A stretch of DNA of 64,000 nt from Epiperipatus broadwayi (lineage: Eukaryota > Onychophora > Udeonychophora > Euonychophora > Peripatidae), in contig JAQFVV010000181.1 of NCBI GenBank assembly GCA_028023455.1, forward strand, positions 1,806,001 to 1,870,000, given 5' to 3'. Below are positions 49,080-60,599 of this stretch, piece by piece. Below the pieces are notes generated by a model. The model did no database searches. It saw nothing but the letters and a program-made list of their open reading frames with translations, and was not told the origin of the DNA. The position numbers were made by a program, and so were the translations under genes. Within the stretch, counting starts at the first letter, position 1; every line of letters begins with the position of its first letter.

Positions 49080-51910
49080 ACCAACATTTTCAATTATTAC
49101 TGATCTATCCCAAAATATTTCTCCAACATTAATCCATTTGGTCTCATATCCATAAGTTCTTTCCATTTCATCCCCATTAACTTTTTACTTCATCCATCCT
49201 TCTCATATGTAATGTCTTTCTAGCCCTTTTACAATCTCTTGGCAACTGATTTTTAAGACTCCAATTGTTCATATATTATCATCACTTAAAACAGTATGCT
49301 CATTACAGTTACATTTTAGTCTTTTAATGCTATCAGTAAAATATCTCTGCTTGCTCTCTTATCCACATATTATGCTTTTGCTCTCCCTTCTTGTTATTTA
49401 CAACATACATCTCTCCATATTTTGAGAAGTAATCTTAAGTCCATATTGGTCTTCTACTAAGTAACCAAGTATCAGATCCACATATAAAAACTAATAAAGC
49501 TCATCTATTAGAAATCTTCCTTTTCAAAGATATGAACATATTTTCTTTTTAAATTAAGTTCATTTCTATCAACACTAGCCAAATTTAATTCTATGATTAA
49601 TTTCATCTATTGTTTCTACCTGTGTTAATAGTTTGCCCAAGATATTTATAGTTGTTACCATCTAACTCATGATTATCAACTTTTATTTTCTTCTGAAAAA
49701 ATCCATTGAACATTATTTTAGGATCTTTCCAATAAACATTTATATTTAATCCTACTTTTTTTTTATCTGTTAATTCTTGGATCATTTTCTGAACCTCTGA
49801 AGCATCATTTGTAAAAACAAACCACATCATTTGCAAAATCTCAATGACTTAAATAAGACCCATATATTTTTATTAGCTTAGTTTCCATGTTAATCTACAT
49901 AATATTTCTTATAAAACTTCTGGAAATAATTTTAGAGGTATAGAATCATTACTGTTTATTCTTATCAATGCTTATGGAATTACATAATCTGCAAATCCAA
50001 AGCATAGTGGCAACAAATATTTATTGATCTTGTCTATAACTTCCTTCAATACTTTGATGTGATTTACTGAGCTAAGATTACTTTTAAATCAAACTTTTCT
50101 TTTGGCTAATTTCCAGTCCAAAATTCACTATAAACAAATTATAAATGGTAAAGATCTTGTATAGAACTTAAAGGCTTGCAATTATTAATATCTTCTTTAC
50201 AGATGTCAACATCACTATTATATGGGCATTCTTCCAATCATCTGATATTATTTAAATGATATATAATTTTACCAACAAGTATTCTAATTTTTTCATCTAC
50301 TTCTTTTAAGAATATCAATAATAATTCCATCAGTCCTGGAGTTTTCTCTTTTTTTACAGATTAAGGATTATTTTGTTTTCTTGTTTTTTATTATCCAATT
50401 CTTTGTAGAATTTTTTCATACATGTCATGCTGTCATGCCTCTTTTTAGTAATAGTTGCTGAAACAATTTCTCTTCTAATATCAAAATATTACTTTATACT
50501 TTTGAGATTTTTATTCTCTTTTATAACTTTTCTTACCAAATAATGATTATATTTTCTCATATCATTAAGAATTTTTTGTATCATTTTACAGAATTTCAAA
50601 CATTCAATTCTTCTTAATTGATCATTTCAGTTATTTTCATATTCATAGTTAAATATATTGGTGAATTATTGATTTTGTTTTTATTTTTATATCAGCTATT
50701 TATGTAGTAATTGATACTACAGTGTCAGTTATTTTCTTATTAAGTTTATTCCAGTTGAATGATCTTCAAACTGTAAATATTTTAAAATAATTTACAAATT
50801 CTAATTTAAATTCACTGAAACGTTTTAGACATTGTTAATGCATACCTCACTAATCAATAATCATTTCCTGAGTTAATATAAAAATGCATACTTTCTGTTA
50901 GTCAAAATATAATCTAATTTTATCATACTTTCATTTTGATGCTTATATGTTCATTTCCATTTAGCATTTGTCGCAATGATAAAATTCATCAAATTCTTTT
51001 TCTGCAATTTCTGATTTTCTTATTTCCATCACTATAACCAAATATAGACACAGCATTTTCATCTTTCAATCTTTTTTCAAATCTAACAATAAAATTTCCT
51101 GTGGTAATTTTGATAATCAAAAGTATTTTATATATCTATATAAAAATTATTTACTTCTTTATCACAAAGAGTTGGAGCATACACTTGAATTATATATATT
51201 TGATATTTTATATTAAGGTGAATAATTAATCTTGCCATTTTAATCTCATAATGTTATTCTCCGATTTTTTATTTATGATGAATCCTCTTTCATTTTTATT
51301 TTCACATATACAATTTTCAAATCAATTGTCTCTTCACTTTTTTTTCTAACTTCACAAATCCAACAATTTCCCATTTAATATTAGGCGCTTCTTTTTTTAA
51401 TCCATGCAAACTTCCTTTATTCAAAAGTGAACTGCAGTTTCAGAGAGCTAAATAAAAAGTCTTCATCAAATGACAATCTGGTCTGCAGTCAACAGATTCT
51501 TAGCACTATCGCTTTCGATTATAAACAGCTGACTTGACAAATGACTTTATCATCTTCTGAGAATAACATCCATCATTTAGTTTTTGCTTATCATTCATAG
51601 ATACACTCATCACAGAAATCTTCAAGAAAATTTTAATTGCTGTTTCAGTTTAGAAGTATCATGCAATTGAGAAGAAAATCATGATGTTTCTTGGTCTCCA
51701 ATAAATTCACCAATGCTGTCCGGTGCATATTAGTTAGTATGTTAAGACTTCTCCATGAATAATTTTTTATTCTTTTAATTATTACCATCCATGTTCTTTT
51801 GCCATAAGAATAATCACATAGTAATAATAGCTTCAAGTACAAGAATATATAAAATAGATATTAAAAATTTGCCATGCTTGATTCCTTTAAGATTTCAAAA
51901 AGAAATCACT
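49080..51910 (-). mobile_element. Old full-length RTE/BovB-like LINE relic
   Basis: Over its whole length the minus strand aligns with the RTE at 38805-42060. The leader matches (TATTACTATGTGATTATTC is shared exactly), as do the endonuclease start (ATGAATGATAAGC ...), the block GCTAAGAATC ... ATTTGATGA.GACTTTTTATT, and the RT. The RT includes a 77-codon remnant (49836-49603) with VQKMIQELTD, KIMFNGFFQKK and YKYLGQTINT. It is riddled with frameshifts and stops. Because it reaches the same 5' end, it can help define the family consensus. Confidence 0.8.
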
Positions 51911-53265
51911 CTACTTTAAATAACAGCAAATTCTTTTCTGCTGTCATACCTTTAAAAATAAAACTAATTTTAAAATATACATATAAACATTAATATTTAA
52001 ATTCATGATATGAATGTAAAAATTATTTTATACACAATTTTCAACAGATTAAAAAACTGTATAAATTATTATTATTTAAATTCTGTCAGTTCATTGCTTT
52101 AACAAGGTTTTTTTTTTTTGCTTAAGTATAATTAGCAAAATAATTTCTAAAAATATATATACAATTTTGAAAAATGTCACATGAATAAAATATAAATTCT
52201 TATAGTATACTGTTTGTTATTTACACCTCTTAGTAATGTGAAAACTATGCTTTTCATGATGTAAGATCTCATTAGCTCATAATTTAAATTTAACTTTTAT
52301 TGAAAAGATCAAAAACAATTATGGATTACATTATTTTATGTTTAGAGAATTTTTCAATGTCAATGAACCTTTTCCAAATATATATATATAAATTTCAATT
52401 TTTATCATTACATAAGCAAAATTATAAATATTTGAAATTATTATTTTATGATGAATAAATTTAAAATATAAATTATATATAAAAAATAATAATAATAGCA
52501 TGACTGATTTATAAGATTTTCACCTTTAAAATAAAATATCATTTATATGAAAGCTCATGAAAAGAATAATAGCCTATTTGCAGCTCATTGTATTTGTATA
52601 AGAATATCTTAATTTATTTTATTTATTTATTACTATTATAAAAACTTAACATTTTAGTAAAAAATAATTATTTGGATAGATTTAACAAAATATGTCTAAG
52701 CTTGTGTAAACAGCTAAATAAAATGAATGATCTTAATTAATTAGCCCACTTTCTTTATCCTTTATTCACTTACTCATCTTTGGAGATGGCCTAATATAAA
52801 ACTACAATAGCTATGTAAATTTTTATGAAGGAAACTTATTTTTACCAATGATCCCTTTTTAATTATAACCTTTGCAATTACTCATACATTGGATAGAAAT
52901 ATCAGTAGTAAAAGAACACATTCTTGCACTTAAATTTAAATCTAAAATATCTTATACTCACATTTTAAAATATCAAAACAATATTAATATGAATAAAATG
53001 AATATGCTAATAAAAACTAACCAATAATCAAAGACTATTAAGAATGGCTCTTGAGATTTTTTTAAAAACCCAATAGCCTATAGCATTACGGAAAAACATA
53101 AACTGAATAATAAAATATTATATTAAAAAAATGATTAGAGAATAAAAAAATATTTTCATGGTCTTCAATAAATAGATTATAAATCAAAATAAAGCTTTAT
53201 AAAACCACATAAACATAATTTGATGAAAATATCATTATATGTTACATAATGTTATATAAAGAGCT
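51911..53265. other. A+T-rich non-coding stretch
   Basis: No gene or element is recognised. It contains short (TA)n runs (for example 52379-52390) and poly(A/T) tracts. Confidence 0.6.
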
Positions 53266-53284
53266 CGCAAATAAGCTCTTAACA

Positions 53285-53345
53285 AGCTTTGCAGAATATC
53301 CCCAACACCAGACCAGTTTCTGCTACTGGCTTCCTCAGTGAGGTG
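53285..53345 (-). other. Short conserved motif shared with the 62 kb foldback
   Basis: GAATATCCCCAACACCAGA followed by CCAGTTTCTG and CCTCAGTGAGG closely parallels 62223-62268. On the minus strand both contain CTGA(T/G)GA ... GAAAC with a short self-complementary middle. This suggests a common repeat family. Confidence 0.45.
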
Positions 53346-53968
53346 CTAGGTTATGTGACATATGACTTGATTTCTTTGTAATAATATCATTACATCACAA
53401 AGTCATTTTTTTATTATACTATTCCCATGAGATTACTGACATGCATTTAGATAAAAAGAAAGTTTCTGGTACAAAATACACTGGAGAAATATGGGAGATG
53501 ATATCTCTTAAAAATATTTATGTATACATGTAAACCAAATAGTATAGAGGGTAGCCAATGATTATATAGTATACAAGCATTTTTATTCATGAAAATATTC
53601 AAATAAACACATGCTGATATATATATGGATCAAGAAAGTGAATAATGGAAATTGAATTATAACTCCATAAATACATAATTGTGAAGTTATAATTGTTTAA
53701 TATTATATTTATAAATGACATATCCTTTGATGTTTAAAAGTTGTTAAAACTAGGATTCTACTTTGATCCTTTAAATATTTGAATAGTGATTTCAAATTAT
53801 TCTGTTTATAAATTAAAATAATATAATTCATTCTCGTCATTGAATTAACCTTAAACACCAACAGAGCTTAAAGATAAAATAGTGAATCATCCTATTTTTT
53901 CATGTTTATTGATATTAGATAACACATTGCAGGTATAGTTACTTCCATTTCAATTATATATATATATA

Positions 53969-54860
53969 TTATAACGGGAAAGGTTATTTGGATGGTTGCT
54001 TGATTTGATTTAAATCTTTAATACTTTCAATTATATTTTAGACTTATTTATTAGACTTTATTTTTTCACAACTTTGATTCTTCCTTTCATTTATTTATTT
54101 ATTATACATTTCTTTTTACAGCATTTGCTCATTCTTATTTCTTATTTGTTTACTATCAGTTTTGTTAACCGAAATATCCCGGCTTAGCCTCCAACTGTAA
54201 TGGATATTGTTTATTTATTTATTTAACCAACGCCGTTACAATGCAAGCAGAGAGCTAATACAGATACAAATTTAACTTCATATCTATACCCTTGACCGAA
54301 CCCCAAGGCAATACGTACATATTATCTTGGCGTTATTTTTCCCGATCAAGAACTCTCTGCTGCTGAACAACACAAACCATTTCAAAGAAATTTAACGAAT
54401 GTCCAGCACTTGCTATTTATTTTTATATAATTGGGACATTCGCACGAACAAGCAGCACATTTAAAAAATCAGCATTACCCTTTAATCAATAATTACAGTT
54501 TCCTCCCTGTCGTAGCTTGGTGATAGGAGAATAAAGCAAGTATACACAATTTTAAGAATAAATATGTTTAATAATACTCACTTTTATATAAAAAAATACA
54601 TGATAACAATAATAAAAAAACACACACTTATATAAATACATGGCTATAATAAAACATAGAAAAAAAGATCAAATATAAAAGTTATTTTGAAGTCCTATTG
54701 GATAGAGTTCCAAATTTATCAAAATTGTTCCTTGTTTACTTATTTACGACATTAACAATTAAAATGCATGCATGCTTTTACCTAGGTTTTCCTTGTAGTT
54801 GTTTCCAGGGGTATTTCTTTCGAGAGCTTTTTACCGTCCAGTGGGAGATCATCCCTTTTT
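53969..54860 (-). repeat. Left inverted arm
   Basis: It starts TTATAACGGGAAAGG and pairs with 59339-60233. It includes an internal 45 bp palindrome-like segment TGTAATGG ... CCGTTACA (54199-54243). The innermost ~60 bp is coding in frame with the downstream integrase, so the arm boundary cuts into a gene. Confidence 0.85.
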
Positions 54861-55900
54861 ACCGGTCACCATGAGGAAACGAGTGATTGAACACATACAT
54901 AATACATACGACCATTATGGGGCGAAGAAGATGGAAGGATGGCTCAGCCATTGGTTCTACTGGCCGCAAATGTATGCTGACATTACAAACGTCATTGGCA
55001 CATGTGCTGTGTGCGGAAAAACGAAGCCGCCTAACATGTCGGGGATAGGACCATTACAACCAATCTATGCCCAGCAACCCAATACTTTAATAGCAATTGA
55101 CTTTTACGGGCCATTACCACCGTTTAATAAAATGAAATATCTGTTTGTCACATATGACATATTCTCGAAGCTAGTGGCGGCGTATCCAGTAACTCAGGCT
55201 AATGCAAAACAAACCATTAGGGCTTTAGAGCAACAGCACTTCAGAGCTGTGGGAATTCCTGAGAAAATTCTAGCGGATCACGGAACGCCATTCATATCAA
55301 ACGAATGGAAGAATTGGATTCACAGACATGGGATAAAACACATACTGACATCAATCCGTAACCCTCAGTCTAATCCATGTGAACAAATTATGAGGGAATT
55401 GGGGCGATTATTTCGTGTCTACATCCAAGACGACCATTGAAGATGGGTAAAGGAAATCCCACGAATAGTAAATATGATAAACTGGTCAAAAAACGAATCC
55501 ACAGGGTTCGAACCTGTTCATTTGCATTATGGGAGAAACATCCCGTGCCCCTTTGAGACCAGACTACCGGTGGGAACAAGATGTAAATAGAAGGAAGGAT
55601 GCAGAGCAAGCTCTCAGCCGGTTAAAAAAAATGGGAAAATTAAGATGTCGGAGACAGGGAGCAGTAAAAATCATATTTAAGATAGGAGACGAGGTCATGG
55701 TAAGGGTGCAGCCTATTAGCCATCCCGAGAAACATATGTATAAAAAATTTCAACCTATCTATGATGGCCCTTACGTAATCAGACGAAGGTATGGGAATAA
55801 TGCTTTCGTAGTAGCACAAGGAATGGAGGAAAAGGGGACATATAATGCTCGATCGCTAAGGCTGATAAGGAGGGATAAGAAGCCTCCAGATAAAAACTAA
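54799..55900 (+). pseudogene. Ty3/gypsy-type integrase, broken by a stop and a frameshift
   Basis: The first 213 codons contain the H2C2 zinc-binding region (HIHNTYDH ... CAVCGKTKP, about residues 33-77). The catalytic DDE core follows: the first Asp in AIDFYGPLP, the second in ILADHGTPF, and Glu in NPCEQIMRELG, with the expected roughly 35-residue spacing. A TGA at 55438-55440 interrupts the frame, and the same frame then continues with RWVKEIPRIVNMINW. A frameshift near 55590 moves to the 55529-55900 reading, which ends in a GPY/F module (YDGPYVIRRRYGNNAF). Integrase inserts the cDNA into host DNA. Only this 3' end of pol is present; RT/RNase H coding upstream is missing, and the reading starts inside the left arm. 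Confidence 0.8.
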
Positions 55901-55962
55901 GCTTAAGGAAAATAAACGGACGATATCTATGGTAAAAGCCATAAGAAGCCTCCAGACAAAAA
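55876..55962 (+). repeat. Repeated C-terminal/3' flank motif (two of three copies)
   Basis: AAGAAGCCTCCAGATAAAA follows the end of the integrase, and ATAAGAAGCCTCCAGACAAA recurs at about 55942-55961. A third copy with the upstream TATGGTAAAAG context lies at the end of the gag-like ORF (57361-57396). The copies encode KKPPDKN before a stop in the two ORFs, followed by AAATAAACGGACG. Confidence 0.7.
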
Positions 55963-55964
55963 AA

Positions 55965-55996
55965 GCAGCAATCCAAATAACCATTTCCGTTATAAT
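55965..55996 (+). repeat. Internal copy of the right terminal sequence
   Basis: CAATCCAAATAACCATTTCC followed by GTTATAAT at 55969-55996 repeats the last bases of the right arm (60207-60234) almost exactly and in the same orientation. It is immediately followed by a PBS-like sequence, so it should be an LTR 3' end. Confidence 0.75.
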
Positions 55997-56014
55997 TAGG
56001 GGCCAGTCCGGGAT
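55997..56014 (+). other. Primer-binding-site-like sequence (tRNA-Pro-like)
   Basis: TAGGGGCCAGTCCGGGAT directly follows the LTR-end copy. As I recall it, the complement of a tRNA-Pro 3' end reads TGGGGGCTCGTCCGGGAT, so about 15 of 18 positions agree. This supports a retroviral/LTR-type origin for this junction. Confidence 0.5.
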
Positions 56015-56380
56015 ATTTTCACATTTACAAGTTCAGCCCATTTGAATTTGAATATAACAAAATTAATAGTTGATGCAATAATTAATAAACAAATCAAAAA
56101 TAGTTTGGTGGTAGACAAAAGCAAAAAATCAAATAAAATAATAGAGGGTAAAAGGAGAGAAAGAGAACGTGATATAATTTGGGAAGTTAGGTTGTAAATT
56201 GGAGACAGTTGTGAGGGGTCTTGAAGGCAGGCGTGGGTGAGTGTTGATTAGTGAGTGGGACGGGGGAGTCGAACAAACGTACCTAGTGTCAGTGAAATAT
56301 AAAGTTAGTAAAGTAAGATAATCCTATACGGAAAGAGTTAAAATAATAAAGCCATAGAATAAAATATAAGGGATTAGTTA

Positions 56381-57399
56381 GTGTGCGTGTCAGATAGATT
56401 TTATGCACACGAGATCAAAACAGAAATGGACACCCTAGTGGGCGAAATAGAAAAAACCTCCGAAGAACAAATGGAACCGTCTGGAGAAAAAGGTAGTGAA
56501 GGAGATATAGAAATTAGAAATGGAATGAAGACGAAGATTGACAATAAAAATAAAATAGAAAGCTGCATTATAATGGATATGTTCACAAAAATAATGGAAG
56601 GCCAGCAACGGTTGATTATGGAAATGAGGGAAAGAGATGAAAGAAATAATAGGATAGAAGAGTTGGGCGAACGACTAAGTAAGAATTTTAGCCAAAGGAT
56701 AGGATTGAAGAAGTGAATGAAAAATGTGAACAAACCTCATACCAAATGAAGGTTGCAAATGAAAGGTTGAATCACCAGGAGGAACTACTGGAGAAAATAG
56801 AGCAAGTTAAATTAGAGCAAGGGGAGAAAATTGAAGTAATAAAAAATGAAAACAGAAAGGCTATAGAAAACATACAACTAGAGGTAACTCAGTTAGCGAA
56901 CACAGTTGAGAAGATAGAAGTGAGGGTAGAAAGGGGTGAAAATAAAATAAAAAATCTAACAGAGATGACCAAAGCTAACAGTAAAGAACAAGAGAGTGTA
57001 AGCAAGTGCTTGCAAATAACTAGCGAAAGTAACAATGTGGAGCAAATGCTTATAGGCCCAGAAAAAAAGACTGTCAGGCAGGTTACTGAGGTGCTGAGTG
57101 CGTTTGACAGCACTAGGCCTAATTACAAGATGGAGGATCAGGGATTTAAACCCCAGCCCAACAATCCGCACATAGGAAGAATGCAATACAATCCTCATCG
57201 CGATTATTGGGAAGGAAACCAGGCGTTTCCTGATAGATCAGAAAGCGCCAAAATGTCCGAACAGACCGGAAGAGGTTCAAATATAAATTACCCAGATGAG
57301 CAAGCCTACTCTAGTGGACATCGGAACATTGCTCCGGTTCCAAGCACAAGTGGAAATATGTATGGTAAAAGGCATAAGAAGCCTCCAGACAAAAACTAA
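56381..57399 (+). pseudogene. Gag-like coiled-coil protein, frameshifted and shortened
   Basis: Two overlapping ORFs (56381-56716 and 56713-57399) read as one protein after a frameshift near 56700. The sequence is highly charged and heptad-like (for example EELLEKIEQVKLEQGEKIEV), with a central coiled coil of over 150 residues. It then becomes a Pro/Asn/Gly-rich tail ending MYGKRHKKPPDKN. No capsid core or CCHC knuckle is seen. The leader from the PBS (56014) to the ORF is about 370 bp, normal for gag. A start at the ATG of CTTATGCACACGAG-like context is possible, but in a different frame. The last residues repeat the integrase tail, suggesting an internal deletion that fused gag to the 3' end of pol. 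Confidence 0.6.
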
Positions 57400-59338
57400 G
57401 CCGAAAGAAATAAACGGACGGATATGTCGGTGCGATCAAACAATAACGTCATGGGATCACGAGAAATAAAGTTAATTTTTTTTAAAAAAACATATGACAG
57501 GTGGGGCAAATCGTCTCATGACAAATAATTAAAGTTACTATAATAAACAAAAAAAAAATAATAATGTTCACGGAGTAAAATCAATGATAAACTTAATGCG
57601 TGTTTAGGTGCAGTCAAGCACAGCAAGACAAATGTAAATAAAAGTAATAACAAAAAAAAAGGGAAAGGAAAAGAAATCTATAAATAATTTATTCGTATAA
57701 CAATCTGTCAATTATAAATGCAGATATAATTAACAAATAAATAAAAGTAAAATTAGAAATAAGAATCATTTAGGCTCATTAAAGAGCCAGTTAAGAATTA
57801 ATAAAATAAAATAAATGAACAATAGTGATAATACTTAAATGATAGATATCACTGATAGGTGTATGAGGTTGCAGATTGAGGCATATATGTGTGTGGGTAT
57901 GCATTATGTTTGGGTCGTATTTTGAGCTTGATTCAGCCGTCTCTTCGCTAACTGTAGATTCTCATGGCTTACGGTGGTAAACTTTTAAATGAAGCGCCAG
58001 TAAGAATCCTGGACTCATTATATAATAAGAATTAGTGTCTCGAAATAAATAAAATAAATAAATAAAGAAATAAGAATTTGTTGTTTGCGCAAGATGAACA
58101 GGCAGTAGAAATATCCTGCTGTTCACACGCTTTAAACCCTTTTATGTTTTGGTAGAGAGTTAAGTTATGCCATGGTCTCTTATGCGTAGAGATTAAATTG
58201 GTTGATCAGCCAAAATCGATCAGAAAGAATTGTGTAGTTTTACCTAGCTGTCTCTCTGCAGTCATCCTCATCATCATCATCACTCATCATGATAGAGTGG
58301 AAAAGTATGTAATAAAAGCAGAAGTAAGGGTTGAAAGCAAAGAATTAAAATAAGCTCTCATCTCAGAATAAGATTCGACCCGATTTTAATTCTCAAAAAC
58401 GGGCGGAGTGTAATGTGACGGCCACGTAAAGTCGTCGTCACATGTATATATTTATTAATAAAATTATATAAATTAGCTACTAGAAAGTAATAAAGGTAAA
58501 TGGATTAGCTACTAAATTTTTAAAAAAAAAAGGAAAAGAAAAAAGTTGAAATTCAAATGTCGAAATTACTGTGGATTTTTGTAATAGTAAGAGAAGGGGA
58601 GGGGGGTGCATAAAGAAATGCGTCTCTTTCTCTCTTTTAAAAAAAAAACGAGTAAGTCAAATGCTTGAAAGTTATTTCTATTTATTGTGGGAGAGGGGAA
58701 GGGGATGCATAAAGAAATGCGTCTTTTCTCTCTTTTAAAAACTATTGTGATAAATTAAAATAAAATGTAAAACATAAATGTGAAAAAATGAATTGTAAAC
58801 TTTAAATAAAAATTAAATGTAATATAAAAACAATATGGCCGTAGGTGTTAAAGTCTGTTGGACTAATTAAATTCCTCGGACAAAGAAAATGTATAACAAG
58901 GAAAAGCTTATAATTACAGCTAAATTAATTAAAACCTACATTCCAGCCACTAATTAAATAAAGAAACATGATGATAAGAATTGGTTGAAAATCTAAATCT
59001 TAATTAAAAATTTACAAAAGAATGAACAAAAGAAAGACAGTAAGAGAATTACAGATTATCTGGGATTACTAGTAGAGATTTTGAGGAAGCAACAGCTCAA
59101 AGAAAATGAAAGAAGTGCGCGGCTAGTGGCGTTAAAGGTATGTGGGTTCGTATTCAATCCGTCTCACCACTGACTCACAATGTAAGATCTATGAGACCGC
59201 CGCTTCTGTGACTGACAACTTAAAAATCTACCTAAAGAATCGACAAAAAGGAAAAAACTGGAACGAGAAATAACCCCCAAAAAAACTGAGAAAGAAAATC
59301 AAGCCAGCCGACAGTGAAGGACATCACCGTCTCTACAA
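57400..59338. other. Non-coding interior with purine tracts
   Basis: No ORF with motifs. It contains a short CATCATCATC run near 58265-58285 and the quasi-palindrome TGTGACGGCCACG ... GTCGTCACATG (58413-58443). There are also two copies of a purine tract followed by TGCATAAAGAAATGCGTC (58585-58625 and 58688-58725). A tRNA box-B-like GTGGGTTCGTATTCAATCC lies near 59142. Confidence 0.5.
58583..58745 (+). repeat. Doubled purine tract plus TGCATAAAG motif
   Basis: AGAGAAGGGGAGGGGGG then TGCATAAAGAAATGCGTC, and about 100 bp later GGGAGAGGGGAAGGGGA then the same motif and a CTCTCTTTT tail. A purine tract followed by TG is the expected form of a polypurine tract adjoining a 3' LTR. An LTR would then run from about 58604 to 60233. 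Confidence 0.45.
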
Positions 59339-60233
59339 AAAAAGGGATGATCTCCCACTGGACGGTAAAAAGCTCTCGAAAGAAATACCCATGGAAACAA
59401 CCACAAGGAAAACCTAGGTAAAAGCATGCATGCATTTTAATTGTTAATGTCGTAAATAAGTAAACAAGGAACAATTTTGATAAATTTAGAACTCTATCCA
59501 ATAGGACTTCAAAATAACTTTTATATTTGATCTTTTTTTCTATGTTTTATTATAGCCATGTATTTATATAAGTGTGTGTTTTTTTATTATTGTTATCATG
59601 TATTTTTTATATAAAAGTGAGTGTTATTAAACATATTTATTCTTAAAATTGCGTATACTTGCTTTATTCTCCTATCACCAAGCTACGACAGGGAGGAAAC
59701 TGTAATTAGTGATTAAAGGGTAATGCTGATTTTTTAAAGGTATTCATGTGCTGCTTGTTCGTGCGAATTTCCCAATTATATAAAAATAAATAGCAAGCAC
59801 TGGACATTCGTTAAATTTCTTTGAAATGGTTTGCTTTGTTCAGCAGCCGAGAGTTCTTGATCGGGAAAAATAACGCCAAGATAATATGTACGTATTGCCT
59901 TGGGGTTCGGTCAAGGGTATAGATATGAAGTTAAATTTGTATCTGTATTAGCTCTCTGCTTGCATTGTAATGGCGTTGGTTAAATAAATAAATAAACAAT
60001 ATCCATTACAGTTGGAGGCTAAGCCGGGATATTTCGGTTAGCAAAACTGATAGTAAACAAATAAGAAATAAGAATAAGCAAATGCTGTAAAAATAAAATG
60101 TATAATAAATAAATAAATGAAAGGAAGAATCAAAGTTATGAAAAAATAAAGTATAATAAATAAGTATAAAATATAACTGAAAGTATAAATAAATCAAATC
60201 AAGCAACAATCCAAATAACCATTTCCGTTATAA
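59339..60233 (+). repeat. Right inverted arm
   Basis: It is the reverse complement of 53969-54860. Its inner end carries, antisense, the same short integrase-coding stretch as the left arm, but then diverges. A TATA-like TATATAAAAG lies at about 59608. The outer end is AACCATTTCCGTTATAA followed by TATATATA. Confidence 0.85.
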
Positions 60234-60250
60234 TATATATACACACACAT

Positions 60251-60471
60251 ATTAATGTAAAAAGTACTAAAATAGTTTAAATATAAAATTAATTTATTTG
60301 TACTAAGCATACATTCAATGCTTTCAAGTCATATTCACTGTTGGTATGCTGAGAATTGTTCTTAGCAGACTAACAGTGAATATGAGGCTAAAGCATTGAA
60401 TGTACACTTAGTACAAATAAATTTTACTAAATTTTATATTTAAACTCTGTTTTAGTATTTTTTACATTAAT
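60251..60471. mobile_element. Foldback MITE, family 2
   Basis: Two arms of about 95-100 bp (60251-60350 and 60372-60471) are reverse complements. They begin TAATGTAAAAA(G/A)TACTAA and include TTATTTGTACTAAG, ACATTCAATGCTTT and CATATTCACTGTT. The loop, roughly 20-30 bp, holds GAATTGTTCTTAGCAG. No coding sequence. It lies only 17 bp from the end of the large inverted-arm structure. Confidence 0.75.
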
Positions 60472-60599
60472 AGTTATAATGACAGAGTATCAAAATGTAA
60501 TTACATATACAAATATGTACATAAAATGAAATTTATATATAAAGCAAGATCATTACTATATAATTAATTAAGGTTTTGTGTCAATGTTTGTAATTAATT

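Larger units (their letters stand above)
53969..60233. mobile_element. 6.3 kb gypsy-related structure with about 0.9 kb inverted terminal arms
   Basis: The outer arms (53969-54860 and 59339-60233) are reverse complements over about 890 bp, at an estimated 97% or better. Their outermost bases TTATAACGG / CCGTTATAA abut (TA)n on both sides. Inside, in plus orientation and in order, lie a Ty3/gypsy-type integrase (54799-55900), a roughly 30 bp copy of the right terminus joined to a primer-binding-site-like sequence (55965-56014), a coiled-coil gag-like ORF (56381-57399), and a non-coding region with two purine tracts (57400-59338). Protease, RT and RNase H are absent. Integrase before PBS before gag is not a normal gypsy order, and inverted arms are not normal LTRs. 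Alternatives are an inversion/deletion derivative of two nested gypsy copies, or a TIR-type element with gypsy-like integrase (Ginger-like). Confidence 0.65.

Noticed and set aside
56401-56733. 110-codon minus-strand ORF
   Set aside because: Antisense shadow of the gag-like coiled coil.
59106-59160. tRNA-like segment with GTGGGTTCGTATTCAATCC
   Set aside because: Only a box B-like stretch is convincing; the box A and arms do not fold, so it is not listed as an RNA gene.
53969-60233. Polinton/Maverick interpretation of the inverted-arm structure
   Set aside because: No polymerase B, packaging ATPase or capsid genes, no AG...CT ends, and the presence of gag-like and PBS-like sequence argues for an LTR-element origin.
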